A DNA stretch of 6,198 nucleotides from GCA-003244245 sp049673305 (lineage in GTDB: Bacteria > Actinomycetota > Actinomycetes > Mycobacteriales > Pseudonocardiaceae), in contig JBATXM010000019.1 of assembly GCA_049673305.1 (NCBI GenBank), forward strand, positions 1 through 6,198, written 5' to 3'. The stretch's first letter is position 1, and each line of letters begins with the position of its first letter. Shown piece after piece: positions 6,015 to 6,198 of the stretch. The translations under genes and the position numbers were made by a program. The notes below the pieces were generated by a model, which ran no database searches, was not told where the DNA came from, and saw nothing but the letters and a program-made list of their open reading frames with translations.

Positions 6015-6071
6015 CTGACCAGCAGCAACACCGCCGTATGTACTTCCTGGCACCAGCCTTACCGACAGGCC
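6015..6071 (-). repeat. Right terminal inverted repeat of the Tn3-family transposon
   Basis: This is the inverted partner of 1943-2000 (48 of 58 aligned columns identical). Read on the minus strand from 6071 it starts GGCCTGTCGGTAAGGCTG. It lies almost directly behind the recombinase stop codon, so the element carries nothing beyond it. Confidence 0.85.
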
Positions 6072-6198
6072 GTGTTCCACCCCGGGCATCAGCTGTTGGT
6101 GTGCCACGCCGTAGCTGGCCAGCTTGTCGGTCACCAGGACCCGGGGCACGTACTCCAATCCTGTGAGCAGTTTGCGGAAGAACCTGGTCGCGGCCTTG
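6072..6198 (-). pseudogene. IS6-family transposase fragment truncated by the transposon
   Basis: This is a perfect reverse-complement copy of bases 1-127. It encodes the same internal transposase segment, KAATRFFRKL onward through VTDKLASYG to VEH. At that point the gene is cut by the right end of the Tn3-like element; the reading frame runs about 27 foreign codons into the inverted repeat and the recombinase tail before a stop. The catalytic Glu region and C-terminus are lost, so this copy is inactive. Its N-terminal part lies beyond the window. Confidence 0.88.

Larger units (their letters stand above)
1943..6071 (+). mobile_element. Tn3-family transposon with a tyrosine recombinase (Tn4430-like logic)
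   Basis: This 4129-bp unit is bounded by imperfect inverted repeats of about 58 bp. It contains a candidate internal resolution site, a full-length Tn3-family transposase and a small tyrosine recombinase, with no passenger genes. Both ends start GGCCTGT, unlike the GGGG start usual in Tn3 elements. The right boundary is independently supported because the adjacent IS6 fragment loses its match to the intact IS6 copy at the same base. The flanking pentamers (1938-1942 TAGTT, 6072-6076 GTGTT) are not a target duplication, so one or both junctions have been altered since transposition. I do not recognise a named element. Confidence 0.85.

Overview
The window is a 6.2 kb, strongly GC-rich stretch that reads as accessory DNA of a high-GC actinomycete. 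The evidence is the C/G-biased third codon positions, a TetR gene starting almost on its own operator, and transposase and recombinase sequences of actinobacterial flavour; no genus can be named. It is a nest of mobile elements around one small two-gene cargo module. The first 127 bases and the last 127 bases are perfect inverted copies, so this is probably one complete short-read contig ending in a collapsed repeat.

Layout from left to right. (1) 1-456 is the 3' part of an IS6-family insertion sequence: the transposase C-terminus (2-370) and the terminal inverted repeat (436-456). (2) 457-1672 is the cargo: a single-domain rhodanese-like protein (583-924, minus strand) with a strong hairpin terminator (530-570), and a divergent TetR-family repressor (963-1601). 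They share a short intergenic region carrying two GGAC-N4-GTCC palindromes. (3) 1673-1758 is the terminus of a second, diverged IS6-family copy in opposite orientation. (4) 1759-1942 is the 3' end of a group II intron on the minus strand: domain V, and domain VI with a bulged A. (5) 1943-6071 is a complete-looking 4129-bp Tn3-family transposon with about 58-bp imperfect inverted ends, a repeat cluster resembling a resolution site (2070-2192), a full-length TnpA (2247-5282), and a small tyrosine recombinase (5279-6010) whose start codon overlaps the tnpA stop. (6) 6072-6198 is a fragment of an IS6 transposase on the minus strand, cut off at the transposon end.

How the parts probably work together (inference). 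TnpA would move the Tn3-like element by replicative transposition. The coupled tyrosine recombinase would resolve the resulting cointegrates at the palindromic site upstream of tnpA. This is the logic of Tn4430-type elements, but with the recombinase downstream of tnpA instead of upstream. The rhodanese/TetR pair looks like a self-contained, autoregulated sulfur or thiol-response module caught between two inverted IS6 ends. The transposon has no visible target duplication and joins an intron remnant on one side to an IS6 fragment on the other, so the locus has been rearranged since insertion.
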